From positions 60,001 to 124,000 of the forward strand of contig ADNK01001699.1 in NCBI GenBank assembly GCA_000320545.1: DNA of 64,000 nucleotides, read 5' to 3'. Below are positions 39,201-50,912 of this stretch, piece by piece. Position numbers and translations under genes: made by a program. Numbering within the stretch: the first letter of the stretch is position 1; every line of letters begins with the position of its first letter. The notes beneath the pieces are model-generated. The model worked only from the letters and a program-made list of their open reading frames with translations. It was not told the DNA's origin and did not search any database. Source of the DNA: Bigelowiella natans CCMP2755 (lineage: Eukaryota; Cercozoa; Chlorarachniophyceae).

Positions 39201-42200
39201 CCAGTACCCACAAAAGTTGTGTCAATTGAATATCCAACTCGGCGCGACAAGGAAAGTATTTGCGCCGTATCTCCGGTGTCTGCATCTTATAAAGCTTCAC
39301 GTCGGCCTGGAACCATTGTACCGATGCCTCAGCGACATGTGCACAGTGCGATACGTCCTCCCACCATTCCCGTTCTTGCTCCGCAGTTCCCCAGCGAAAC
39401 TGCGCGCCCGCTTCGGTTCCTAGGCCATCTGCAATGGAATTGTACAGACTACCGTACAGCTCAAAACCGCTGAGGCCAAGGTGCCAAGTGTTCGTCGTAT
39501 TCGGGCCTGTCATCCGCACTCTAAAGGAAGTAAATGGCTTCTTATGGAATCGAGAATCAATGGCCCAAGTGTTCACGCAATTCGAGCCTGCAGAGAAGCT
39601 CTTATCATTTCTATGCTCGCTGAGAACAGTCCATGAATCAGATTCCCTAGCGCGTGCCTCAAGTACCCAGTCAGTAATGAAATAACCGTCTCTGTCATAG
39701 TGCTTGAGGGAGTAGTCACTCACACTAATACAACGAGGAGCGAAATCATACTGAACCCATGTATTTTTTTGTCCAGAGACTCCCGCGACTGTGATGACCT
39801 TGCCATAATTGTCGAGAGAGAGATGTGGCAAAGCCCCGCTCTTTTGGGACGAGTAAGCTACACTAATAACCTTGTTTTCACCCGTCGCAGGGTTTGAGTA
39901 TTGGGCAGCTTTACCTTGATTGGTTCCGAGAAAGTACACGATGCCTTTTTTCCCTAAGCCCTTGCTCTCTTTACTCGGTTTCCATGGAAATTTACGCCCA
40001 TCGGCTACCAGTAGTGACATGTTACGTCGAAGCTGTGGCATCACCGTGGGCAAACCAGCAGGCCCAAAGGCTTGGTTCATCACGGATTCGGCAAGTGACG
40101 TTTTTGTTGCCTTCTTCCCCGCAGTGACGATATCGGTACTTGACGTTGAGGACTTCTTTGAGTTGGCGCAATTTCGTGCCTCAAGTAGGCAGATAATTTG
40201 TTTTTGCAAGTTCTCCAGTATCAAGGGTGGAAGTTCCGTAGCTATCCCTCCCGTGGATGCATGCTCGGCGCAAATGTATGCCACCATGCGAAATACAATC
40301 CACGCAGCATAGCGTACGCGAAAACCCTCCGTAGTGGTGGACCATTCGGCTGAGCCATTAGAAAGGAGCGTGTTGAGAGTCCCAAGGTCCTTGTTCGTTT
40401 TAAGCTCATGCATGATAGGAGGATCTCCACACGGTAATGCCATCATTGGAGCAATACGGTCTAGAACCTTAGACTCGACGATACATCTTAGATCATTTGG
40501 TTTAAGGTCTATGTTGCAGAGCTCTAGAAGAGCCATTTTTCCGGCCTCGTCCAGCTGTTAAGAATAATAGAGGAGAATATATAAATGAATAATTGTAAGG
40601 ACGCTATATTTCAGGGTTTGCACACATAGGAGCTATCATGCCTACTGCTCACTGCCTCCCTCCACAAAGATATAAAGAAATTAAATTAAAAATTAAATTA
40701 AAAACAAATAATGAATCCACACATTATCATAATAACTAGTAGTTACCTTGGGCATGTTAGCCATCTTCGAGATCAAGTGGTAGTAAGCAGTTTCAAGAGC
40801 AGTGCTGAGTACAGGGCCTACATTGTGCACGTCTGAAAGATAATGTCTCGTCTGAGTTACCAATCCAGCTGCTTCTGCGGAGGAGAACTTTCTTATTTCT
40901 TCAGCAACATTGACAAAATCACCCGCCACAGCAGAAACAGACAAGAGTGACGGCGGAACTAGTGTGGTCTGACCACCCGCCCCCGTGTAAGTACACTTTT
41001 TCTTGTTGAATGTCAGACGAGTGGAACAACCAACGGTCAAGCATGGAAACAGAAGTTTGCTTGGAAGCTTCTTGTGCTCGCCTGTCTTATTCCCATTTTC
41101 AAAATAGGAGATGACAAGATCATCCATATTGAGGACAATCTTTACAATTGTTCCCCCTGCCATCGCCCTGTTACCTACCTGGAGACGATTATTGAATCCT
41201 CCTCCAGGATTATGACTCCCTGGATATAAAGAATAAGCCCAGGTTTGATCCTCGTAGCCTAACTTGCCATCTTGCCACTTATTAAAATCCTTTGTGACGA
41301 CACCAACTGCACCGTAGCAGCCTGGGGCATTAACGGTAAACTCAAGAGTCAAAATTCCACTGTCAATGCCAGCGCGGAGACGTATGCATCGATGTCCGCA
41401 GCTTTTAGTGCTATTTTGGCGGCGCACAACTGTGTTGCCTCCCTCTTCCACTACTTCAATGTGGTCACTACCGTTCTTTTCGTCCCATTTCAGATCTTCG
41501 GGAGCGAATGATGATGCGGGGACGGAGGACAATGATGCGCTGTTCTTTTCCAATACTTTCTCATCGTGTGCGGTGTCTTTCAGAGCCAATACTAACTGAG
41601 AAAAGTGTTTTAGTCCACAAATTCGCGTGGTTGCTCGTTCTTCTTGTTTGTTGAGAGCCAGACGACCTAGTTTGATATCAACCTCGTACTCGTCTGCACA
41701 AGCAAAATCTATAACTTCATGAATCACTTTAATTTCATCTGAATTAAAGGAAGAGAGAATGAGGTCTCCGCTCCCGCTTCCTGATTCGTTTTTTAGCATT
41801 CTTTTGAAGGTGTTCATCGATCGGATGGTATTGCGAACGAGGGTCAAGACAGTTTTCGCTTTGTGCCACTTAGATTTGGATTTGAGCTTGTTTGTAGTTG
41901 TAAGGGAATTGGTACGGCTCAGCGATGGTCTGCTTGGCAGCAGCGCAGAAGCCGCTCCCTTCACCTCCAATTTCTGACGAGCTACTTCCGTGACAGACGA
42001 AGCTTGTTTAAGGGCCGGATAAAAATCGAGAATGAATTCAATTCGCGACATCAATTGTTTGTGAAAGTTTTTGACGTCCAAGCCTTGCCCTTTCATTCTT
42101 AAGTAACGCCTCCGCACTTCACTTGTACATGTGAGGATTTGGCCTAGCTGCTTTGGCAAGTTCTTCTTGTCGTCGATACTGGAGAGACCCCCTTTCTTTG

Positions 42201-45200
42201 CAGCTTCTCGGACAGCAGGAAGTAACCCTGTATGCTTAACTGCGGCAATGAATAATGCTCGCATTCCCTCCAGAACCAAGGGTTTTATAGATCTATATAC
42301 GCGCTTGGTGGCACGCGCTTGGCCACTCTCCGCCAATACCTCTGCCATTAGCTTCGCTGCGGTCTCTCCATTTGAGATTACGCTTTTCATAAAAGCAAAA
42401 TCACTCTCCTCCTCCTCTTCACTATTGGCACTGTCAGTGCCCTTGGAATCGGTATTCTTCTTATCTTCAAGACCAGATTTGAATAGAGAAGCCCGTAGCC
42501 ATTTGTCAGCACTAGCTTCTTCAGAAGATCGTGGGCTTGACTTAACCATTGAGGCGCTGATTCTTCCTGCCGTATGCGAAATTAGACGGAAGAGCTCACC
42601 GACTAACCATGTTGCCTTAGGTTCGGCATTGCATATGACAGGATCTACCCACACCGCTTTTGTATCTTTGTCGTCCCCTTTACAACTCACACGTAGGGAA
42701 ATTTCTCTCACCTGCATGAGACATCATACGACGGCGACGACGACGACAAAAGTAGTAGCATTATCCATAAAGTTGTTCACAATTTCACCAATATAATATT
42801 TGTGCTTGCACGATACTATTACGTGCGATGCCGCCTCCACTTTTTTCTAGCATATTATCCTACTATCTCCCCTTTCTAGCATACCTTGTCTGGAAGAGGA
42901 ACTCTGAATTTCTCAATTTCGCCTTTATTTAATATGGGTTTTGATTTCCACTGCTGCTTGCCATCAGCGAAAATTAAAAATTCTAGCTCCGATCCCAACT
43001 GAAGTATAATAATGTGTTAATAATCAATCACTTAAATGTTGCATTTCTGTTAGATGATAACAATGATGATGAAGCACACACCACACGCCCATCATATTTA
43101 GCAAACTAGTAGTCAAAGCCGTATTCAAAGGACGACATGTTCACTGCAACTTCTATCTGCAATTATCTTATTACTACCTTTTTGACCGTGTCGTTCAATG
43201 CTACGGCGCCATCCACAACTAATGGTCGTGGGAGGCCACTGGGAATTTTGAACACAGCATATGCCTGGCAGCCCTTTTTAGCATGCATTCCTATTCCTCT
43301 CTTACGTGGTACACCATTCACAACAATATTTTCATCATTGATCCCGAGCTCACCATTCCTACCGATTACACCGCGCCCAACGAGACAACGGCTTGGCTCA
43401 ATCGCACACAAATCGCGGGTCACGGGTTTCTCGTCCAGCTCGATGGCAGGTTTGACTTCCCTGAGAGCAAGCAAAGTTTTCCCAACTTGCTTTGCAAGTA
43501 AGATAAGGGACGGGGTAATCTTGAGGATCAGCGGTAAATGATGAGAGTTGAGAGATTGTAATCCAACAAGTACATCAATCAAAACTTTCACAGCGGATGT
43601 CTGTTTTAGTCTATTATTCGCCAGCATAATACAATGTTCAAGATTTCTTCCTTTTGGGTCGCTTGCATCGCCGATTGTAGATAGAATATTCCAAAGCTTT
43701 TCTGATTGGTCGTCTGTAACCCCAACGTCTGCACACATCTCTTTGTACTCATCCCTTGTCGTTGATAGAATATACTCTAAGTCGTCGTAGCCTTCTTCGT
43801 CAAATTTGTCCTGGAGCTGCGTGAGATTCGCAAGTTTTAGAAGATCATCGATAGTCTCAGGTTTGGATGGAGGTCTCCATCTGCTTATTTCCTCAACTTT
43901 CTTCTCATAGGCATTAAGTATTTTGGTCGATCCTCGAAGTAGCTTATCACCAATCAAACTCACAATTCTCTCATATTCACCAGCCATATTTTCTGCATCT
44001 GCCACTGTCATTTTGTCCAAAATGAGGGCCTTCTCAACCGTGATTCCCTGCTGTCCCAGTAGACCAATTGCAAACGTCCAGGTCGTATCAATATCGGCCC
44101 TCTTTGAGGCGACACCAACCAGAATACCGTTGATTGCAACTTCGAGTCGTATAGACTTTGAACTAGTGGTGAAAGTTGTGGTGACGTTATCACCCGCTTT
44201 GATGTCTGACATCGACCCTACAGCAGGCTTCTTCAGGATATTAATATCTTCCATGTGTTGATCAGATTTCCCTCCTCCTCCTACGAATTCCTTGGTGATA
44301 AAGTTAAATCCAAACCCTATATCTTCAATTGTATTTTCTGACGATGACACCTTTGAGTCGGATGATGCCACAACACCAACAACGAAACATGAAGAGCGCT
44401 CTTTTTCTTCTCCCCCTTCTTCACTTCCCTTGGAAATGGAATCGATGACCATTGTTGTTACGTAGCGAGTATTGACGAGGTCGTATGGAGAAGCTGCTCG
44501 AACTATTTGCAGCACTTTTTCTTCTTGATTCATAATTGTTGCCTGGTTGTTAGAGAGGGTAGTAGTAGCATTTCCCGAGCTCTGCGAATTAAATCGAAAT
44601 TCAAGAGGCTTGCGGTACGCCTCCTTCTCCTGCCTATCAAGTCCTTCTCCTAAAAAATAATCGTAATGGAGTCACTTCTTTTTCTTAAAAATAATTTTTA
44701 ATTAAAAATCTTGGTGGTGCTTGATAAATGAATTTCATTTATGAATCAATTAGCACTTTATTATTTTGCTCGCTAAAATGTCCAATCATCTGGGGTTGTT
44801 GAATCATCGTTTTTTATCTCCCAACCAAAAATATCCTTGTTTTTAAATTCTGATGCTACTCTAAATTAGTGTGCTGCACTTACGCTCTGACTGCCAGTGA
44901 AGTATTCTAGCAAACATGTGCCTGACTAGGTTCGACAACGATCGCAGTTCAAGAGTCTCTTCAATACCGACTAATGGATCACCGGATAGTTCCTGAAAAT
45001 ATAGATGATTACAATTTGATTGAGAGCCAGTTTCATATTTGCAGTGCTTTGTGAGGTTTGCATTCTATGATTATGGTTAATCAGAAAATACTATAACATT
45101 ATTACCTTAATATCGTGCTCCACCACAGTATTTGTCAGCTGAAGTATGAAATCGCTGAGAATCGAGCGAAACTTCCCTTCAGAGGATGACTCAAATTCTT

Positions 45201-48193
45201 CGAAGGTCTCATATCCTACCGCGAATTTTGCAAATCTTTCTCGAATCACCTAGATTTTGCCCAAAATATTAGCACATCCTGTTCTTATTATTTAAACGAA
45301 TTGTTATCTTTACTACGCCACAAATCACCTTGAGGATCTCCAACTCCGCTTTTGTTGTGTACTGACTAACGTTTGCGGAGTACTCAAGCTGTTCCTGGAT
45401 CCGCTCAGTAAATACACTCAATCCATCTCTCAGAAGTGCAAGAGCTTCCTCCTGAATGAGTTTCTGTCCACAAATAACAAGCTTTTCCATGTCTGTTCCC
45501 TCAGCTGCTGATGCTGCTGCTTTGGTTGGAGTTTCACGGATTATTCGGCGAACATTGGAGAAGAGTTTGTGCAAGATCATGCTGTCAACGCCAATTTCTT
45601 CCCTTGAAAGCCCTGAGGCAACGATTTGTTTGAAATGTACCCGCAGAAGTTGAAGTGAAGATATTCCCGTGGAAATGATAGACACAAATTCATCTTCGTC
45701 GTTATGAGACTCCGATGTACATGCTACCAAACTATGATCAACCAGGGAAGCCAGAGAATGGATGCACTCTGGCGATACATCGACACAAAGCGGGTCCTTC
45801 ATTACCACATCATCGTTGGAATTCAATGCAGCTATTTCTGATGGGATCTTTACACTTGAATCCAGTTTTACGCCATAAAGGGAAGCAAGGTAAGCCTCGA
45901 CCTTGATCCTTTCTTCATCAGAGAGAGACCTTTTGAATGCTGTAATATGAGCAACGTGGAAGTCTGCGCTAGAATTTGATTGTCCACGCCCGATACAGAT
46001 CGTGCCCGGTTGAGGTTGGTTGGACGCTGCAAGCCGTAAAACTCCATCTCTGAAAAGAAAAGGGGGGCAGGAGGATGGGCAGGAAAAGGAGAATATAACA
46101 CGGGGCTCACTCGGTAGCATATTTACTCGTATATTTTGAAGAAATGTTATCCGCATTTTGAGTAAGTAGGATGTTGGAACTTTTTAAGGTGGAAGTAAGT
46201 AGCATTTGGGGTGAGAAACTATTTGCAGCAATATTTTGTTACTACAATGTTTAAGTGTTCATACAGTCTCGTACTACCTGTATAGAGCGACGGTATTATT
46301 AGGAGGTGCCGATCGGAGGGTTGTGATGCGAAACTTGCCCAAATCGAGAGATGTACTCCTCTGTAACTCGGTGCTCCAATGAGAGGTGTTAGATTGCACC
46401 GTTCTTTCTGCCGGAACGGTCTTATCCACGATAAAAATTGTACTACTTCCAGATATTGGTGGCTTCAGTAGCATACCAGTCGTTGCTGAATATTATGTAA
46501 AACCACCAAAATTTAGTAATGAACCTGTGTTGTCTCCAGATTTTAAGAAGTATTAATTTCCTAAATTTGCATTTATAGATTCTGAGATGTACGATATGAA
46601 TAGAGTCGTTCTAAAGAATTCGCAACCCAAAAAAGCAGAGAATGAATATTTTTGTATTACAATTGCACTTCAGAGCTGTGAAGGATTTTTGTGATGCTCC
46701 ATCATGACCACCGTTTGTGACCTTAACTTTATCTCCGACCTTATATCCTGGTTTTATACTACTCGCCTCAGGGAAAGTCAATTCATTTGCATCGTAGTCC
46801 ATTATCAAATTATCGGTGACAGGCAACGTCCTCTTCTTTTTTGCAGTATCATCTTCTACAAGATATTGAGATGCTAACCGTGAGCACTGCGACATAATTA
46901 ATGCGCTGAACATTTTCGTATTGATTTTCGCTCGGCAATTATCCCAAATTTTCTCGTCGGCCGTCACGTCTGGCAGTCCCATGTGCTTCATAAGAGTTTC
47001 TGGAAAAATCGGGAAGGAACCTTCTTTCCCTTCGAGTTTCAGTCGGGTTTTTCGTTCGCTTTGAAATTTGGCCAATTTTTGAAGCAATTTCATTGAATCT
47101 TGATCCATGACTTCCTTACTTTTTATAAGAACCTGGACGAGAGCTAATAGCTTTGGCAATGATCCAAATGCCATTGCAGCATTGAAGAGGATTTCAACAG
47201 AATTTGACGCAAGACGAGGCGAGTTAATCGTCCCATGAAGGAAGCTCAGCATAGGTTCGATGAGTTTTGGGATTTCTGACGACATAGTCTCCGAAGGCCT
47301 CAATGAAAGTATTGGCGTTTTTCCCAAGCTCTGAGAAAATTTATCTAGCACCTTGTGAAGGAGATCTTCGTTCTTTTGTTCAAGTGCGAACTGCAAGAGC
47401 GTTACATTTGACTCCACAGCACAAACTATATTAGATACCGAGCTATAGATAAAAAAAGAAAAGGTACATGAGGACCAACGTGTGAAATATCGTCTTATCT
47501 AAATCACCTTGCACTCAGGGACGCGCCAGCTTGAGAAACAGATTTCTTCAAACTTTCCTTTTTCTTTTCTAGGATATTTTTCTGAGAACTCCCGTGGCGC
47601 TTAACTGCATGGAGAACCTCGGCCAACAATCTTATTCTGAGGGTATGATTCATGTGTAAATATGTGTGTGTGCGTGAGTGCATGTATAACGAATCAAGGC
47701 GCACAATATGTATAAGTAACATAATTTTATGCCGAACCTCCTATCCATCTGTTTTGCTCCAGGGTCAGCGAATAACAGCTTCGAGTCTTCAGCAAAAGCC
47801 TTTTTCACCTCGGCGTCAAGAACATCGCTGTGTTCATATAAACATATCAGAACGATGTGCATGTGGAAGTGGAATTAATACGAAAATACCTTTCTTTCAA
47901 GTCCTTCGAACTAGCCAGCGCATTTGTAATTGGCTAATGAGATAACTAAGTGAGAGCGCGTACAGGATGTTCAGCAGATATTGAACCTCTCCTTTTACGT
48001 CCTTCATAGAAAAGAACCTCGTTGAATCACGCGCATCGTTTGCCTCAAATCCTGTTTCAAAGGTGAAATGAGTAAATTTGCATCATAGTTGATGTCATGT
48101 GCTACCAAATTTCGAGAGATCACCGCCTGGAGTTTCCAGCACTGAAAGTCCATCAAGGAACGCAAGTTGACGATCCAGCTTTGCGTCACTCAT
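27286..48193 (-). CDS. Giant HECT-type E3 ubiquitin ligase, about 6,288 residues, 16 exons
   Basis: Transfers ubiquitin from E2 to substrates through a catalytic Cys. Exons 5' to 3': 48193-48106, 48051-47999, 47933-47890, 47827-47738, 47636-47508, 47442-46661, 46485-46278, 46049-45329, 45249-45106, 44992-44884, 44649-43178, 42998-42885, 42711-40747, 40554-28267, 28143-27985, 27786-27286 (TAA); every phase agrees. Domains (approximate residues): LamG/ConA-like 396-560; SAM-like 1063-1120 (DKFDEEGYDDLEYIL); NPCBM-like 1210-1345 (RKRGIGMHA); SPRY 1743-1896; discoidin-like 2168-2345 (KGIVYFLGTNQGKA); RCC1 propeller 2881-3211; LamG-like 3978-4354; UBA 4534-4578 (GMGFPSHWVEQAL); second SPRY 5198-5348; HECT from about 5919, with PIAHTCGFSIELPKY and Cys at 27457-27459. 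RCC1 plus SPRY plus HECT recalls HERC1/HERC2, but the NPCBM and LamG units are atypical, so I give no symbol. Other functions are inference. Confidence 0.95.
28267..40554 (-). other. Single 12.3-kb exon of the HECT ligase
   Basis: 4,096 codons are read without a stop or intron. In genomic order (minus strand) it encodes the discoidin-like domain (about 39970-39440), the RCC1 propeller with repeated GWG/YTWG motifs (about 37830-36840), two LamG-like domains (about 34540-33410), the UBA (about 32870-32740), the second SPRY (about 30880-30430) and most of the HECT N-lobe (from about 28720). Low-complexity Ser and Lys/Glu linkers separate the domains. Flanking splice sites are an AACAG acceptor before 40554 and a GAG/GTGGGT donor after 28267. 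Confidence 0.92.
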
Positions 48194-48862
48194 TTTGTTT
48201 TTTCGAGCGTAAGCAGCCGCCGTGCAAACTTTTTAGAATCTCGATATCAATGCAAAAGATAAGTTTGCAATCCTCTACTAGTTTCAGAAACGAGGGATTT
48301 CGTGCGGGGTGGACAGCGGGGCTGCCTACGAAAATGGTACCCTCGTGAAAGATATTTTTGAGGGTTATTTCCTGAATTTCCTTAAATTATCGAGTGCTTT
48401 TCAGCTGTAAGACAATGCTTCTAGAATTGTCACACATCAAAGAACACATTGGTTTTACACCGAAGAAGCTTTCACAGATCTTTCCTGACGAACTTCTCGA
48501 TTCACTTACACATTTCCAGATTTCATTTTTCACTTTTTTTCATGCTTTTCTTCGAGTAATCTCACAAAATCTCGAGGCAGTTTCGTGTTTTTCCGTTTGC
48601 AATCTTGATGTCAAACTCTCTTTGTCGTATTTTCAAAATGGGCTCAAAATTGCACTTAAATATTCGGATTGTTGCTGCAAAGTTAGTCCTAAAAAACTCG
48701 ACAGTCGTACTTCCCCCCCCATGAAACTGAACGATGTCTAACTATTTAATGATACTAGCCTTCCATTCAATCAATGTGGGAGTCTTAAATATTTATTTTC
48801 AAGCTATTCTTTGCATTCAACTGTTCTCTTAACCTTTTATAATTTGTTTTCAGGATTAGAAA
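48194..48862. other. Divergent spacer between the HECT ligase and the dynein light chain
   Basis: 669 bp separate the two start codons. A TTTTCAG acceptor at 48847-48853 lies 9 bp before the dynein ATG, so an intron in the 5' UTR of that gene is likely. A 115-codon ORF at 48394-48741 (+) has no recognisable content. No TATA box or other element is clear enough to call. Confidence 0.5.
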
Positions 48863-49349
48863 ATGTCCACAGCAGCAGCTTGGCTTAGAAAAACCGATGA
48901 CCTTGATGATGATACATTCAACGAATTGAAAAAAATTATCGGGAAGCCTATTGTCGAGGTTATAATACCAATTTCAGTTGTTAGCAAATTTTGAAAACAA
49001 TCCAGTAACATTTTACAATGAACATCTCAGGAAGAACAGATGAACGGAGAAACGAAAAGTGAAGCTATGGATATAGTTGCTTCGGCGATTGATTCTTGTC
49101 AGGGTAACAATGCAAAATTGGATTATAAGGTAAAAAAAAATGTGGCCGCTTCTACAAATTATGATACAAATTCACATTAAATTACAGACTGCGGCACAAC
49201 AAATAAAGGAGCAGATGGACAAGAAATTCGGTCCGTGTTGGCATTGCATAATTGGTGAAGCCATGGGGTTCTCAGTGACATTTAACACAGGGAATATGAT
49301 ATATATGTTTTGTGGAGGTAAAATAGCTGTGCTTCTCTTCAAATCGTAG
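48863..49349 (+). CDS. Dynein light chain, LC8/DNAL4 family (118 residues)
   Basis: Small dimeric hub protein of dynein motors. Exons 48863-48958, 49031-49129 and 49188-49349 (TAG); all phases agree and give 118 residues, longer than LC8 proper (89) but close to DNAL4 (105). The C-terminal half carries the family core: QIKEQMDKKFGPCWHCIIGE, then FNTGNMIYMFCGGKIAVLLF, matching KKEFDKKYNPTWHCIVG and GQVAILLFKS of LC8 and the DKKFG..WH..IGE form of DNAL4. The N-terminal extension (MSTAAAWLRKTDDLDDDTF) is acidic, as in axonemal light chains. DNAL4-type chains belong to outer-arm axonemal dynein, which suggests the organism has flagella. The exact subfamily is uncertain. Confidence 0.92.
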
Positions 49350-50912
49350 CTCAGTTTCTGATACTCCAAATGCTTTAAATGTGCTACTTACTAGACTTAG
49401 TTCTTAACACAGAAACATTTATCGCAAAATAATTTCGCTTTTTCGCATAAGCTAACCCTTTAGTGCACGATTAATTAAAGAAGTATATCTATGTTGAGGC
49501 ATATAAACAATGCAGCGCGTTCGTACTTGCACCATATTGTTGCAACCGCACATGCTAGACTAAATCGACGGTGCGACGGTATCGCATGTGCTTGGATTGC
49601 ATTACGTGTAGCAGACAATGCAGGATCAATGCAATCAGGCACATCTCGCTCACAGATTTGTCGTTAGTAGCCATGCTACGCATGCACAATGGCCGCATGG
49701 TGCGTGTGCACGCGCACGTCGATCTAGACGAAAGATCACAGCATGCAAACAGGCGGGCACCGCTAGACGACGTCCGATCCTGTCCAGAGCGTACAAGCGT
49801 GCGTGTCGTGTGTGGCACACCTGCTAGCCTCTGGACAGTCGCCACATTTCTCATTTCGGCATGCCACAAATAAATATGCGAAAAGCGCAAGTGAGCTGCG
49901 CCGGCTTTGCAAATGCAAGCATGCACGCGTTTTTTTCGTGCGAGCGCTTGCGCAATTGTCATTGTGAACACACTGGAACGTGTTTTGACCAGCAGTTGGA
50001 AAAGTTTAGTTTTTGCTACATCGGCTGAAATGATGCCAAAATGACACCTCAGAATCCACATCACTGCATCTAGACCATTTTTTACGTTTTTGTGGTGGTC
50101 GCAGTGGTCTAGGTACATGCATCGCAGTGACATTGACAACATGTGGATTCTGAGGTGTCACTTTGGCATCATTTCAACCGATGCAGCAAAAACTGAACAC
50201 TTTCAACTGGTCAAAACACATTTCAGCGTGTTCACAATGATCGCTGCCAAGCGCTCGTGCGAAAAAAACGTGTGCATGACTCACACTTGTGTTTTGCGAC
50301 AACGGTCCAGGCCAGCAGGCTTGTCTAGTTGTGCGCTTGTCGCCATTGAGTTCATCTTCATGCAGGTGTTGAAATTTTGGCTGTCCATCGACTAGGAGAT
50401 CATCAAACTGATGTGCGAACTGAATGGATGCAACGTGTCAATTTGTCTGACTTGTGTTGCACCGAAATTGCCAGAAAATTCTGAAAAACACCCCACTTCA
50501 AATCATCAAAAATCGCACAAGTGGTGTGGATTTTCATTGCGTGAGTTTTGGACCGTGTCATGTAATCGAACCGATTGCAATCGCGTTGCTGAGAAACTTG
50601 ATTTTTTCGAAAACATTGCTGTACTTAGACAGGTGTGACATGCCATGTTGCTATGGTGCCAGGCAGGAAGCACTCGAGCAGAGATATCTAGTTTCATTCA
50701 TTGTTATAATTGTGATGCATGAAAATAAGCAAGTGCGATGCAGTTACGGTGTGCTATTGGCGTAACAGACGTGATTTTCATGATGCGATGAGCATGGTGT
50801 ACTCTACGTTCCTTGCCGGGCCTAAACCTAGCCTGAGGAAGAGCCCAGATGGATCACACGTCTCACAAATTCTCGAATCAGCCTTCTGATCAGCCTTCTG
50901 AAAATGTATTTA
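49350..50912. other. Intergenic region holding a foldback element and GCATGC-rich DNA
   Basis: The stretch 49500-49900 is rich in GCATGC, TGCACGCG and similar short palindromes. A large inverted repeat lies at about 49920-50279. After 50400 the sequence is ordinary. ORFs on both strands (for example 49555-50142 on the minus strand) overlap the inverted repeat, are Cys/His/Arg rich and show no domain, so I do not call them genes. Confidence 0.6.
49920..50279. mobile_element. Foldback (large inverted repeat) element
   Basis: The left arm (about 49920-50061) and right arm (about 50141-50279) are inverted copies. Examples: GACACCTCAGAATCCACAT at 50043-50061 against ATGTGGATTCTGAGGTGTC at 50141-50159, and GCATGCACGCG followed by a T run at 49920 against an A run, then CGTGTGCATG, near 50262-50279. 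Arms are about 140 bp with scattered mismatches and an 80-bp loop that itself holds a shorter weak inverted repeat. No transposase is encoded. It looks like a non-autonomous foldback or MITE-like element; target-site duplications are not clear. Confidence 0.7.

Noticed and set aside
28600-42800. Plus-strand ORFs of 60-224 codons opposite the HECT gene (for example 32327-33001 and 42131-42796)
   Set aside because: They are antisense to exons with clear domains, and show Ser/Arg/Leu-rich shadow composition with no domain of their own.
48394-48741. 115-codon ORF between the HECT and dynein genes
   Set aside because: Phe/Ser/Leu-rich, no domain, lies in the space needed for two promoters.
49555-50142. 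195-codon minus-strand ORF
   Set aside because: It crosses the foldback arm, is rich in Cys, His and Arg as expected from GCATGC words, and has no recognisable domain.
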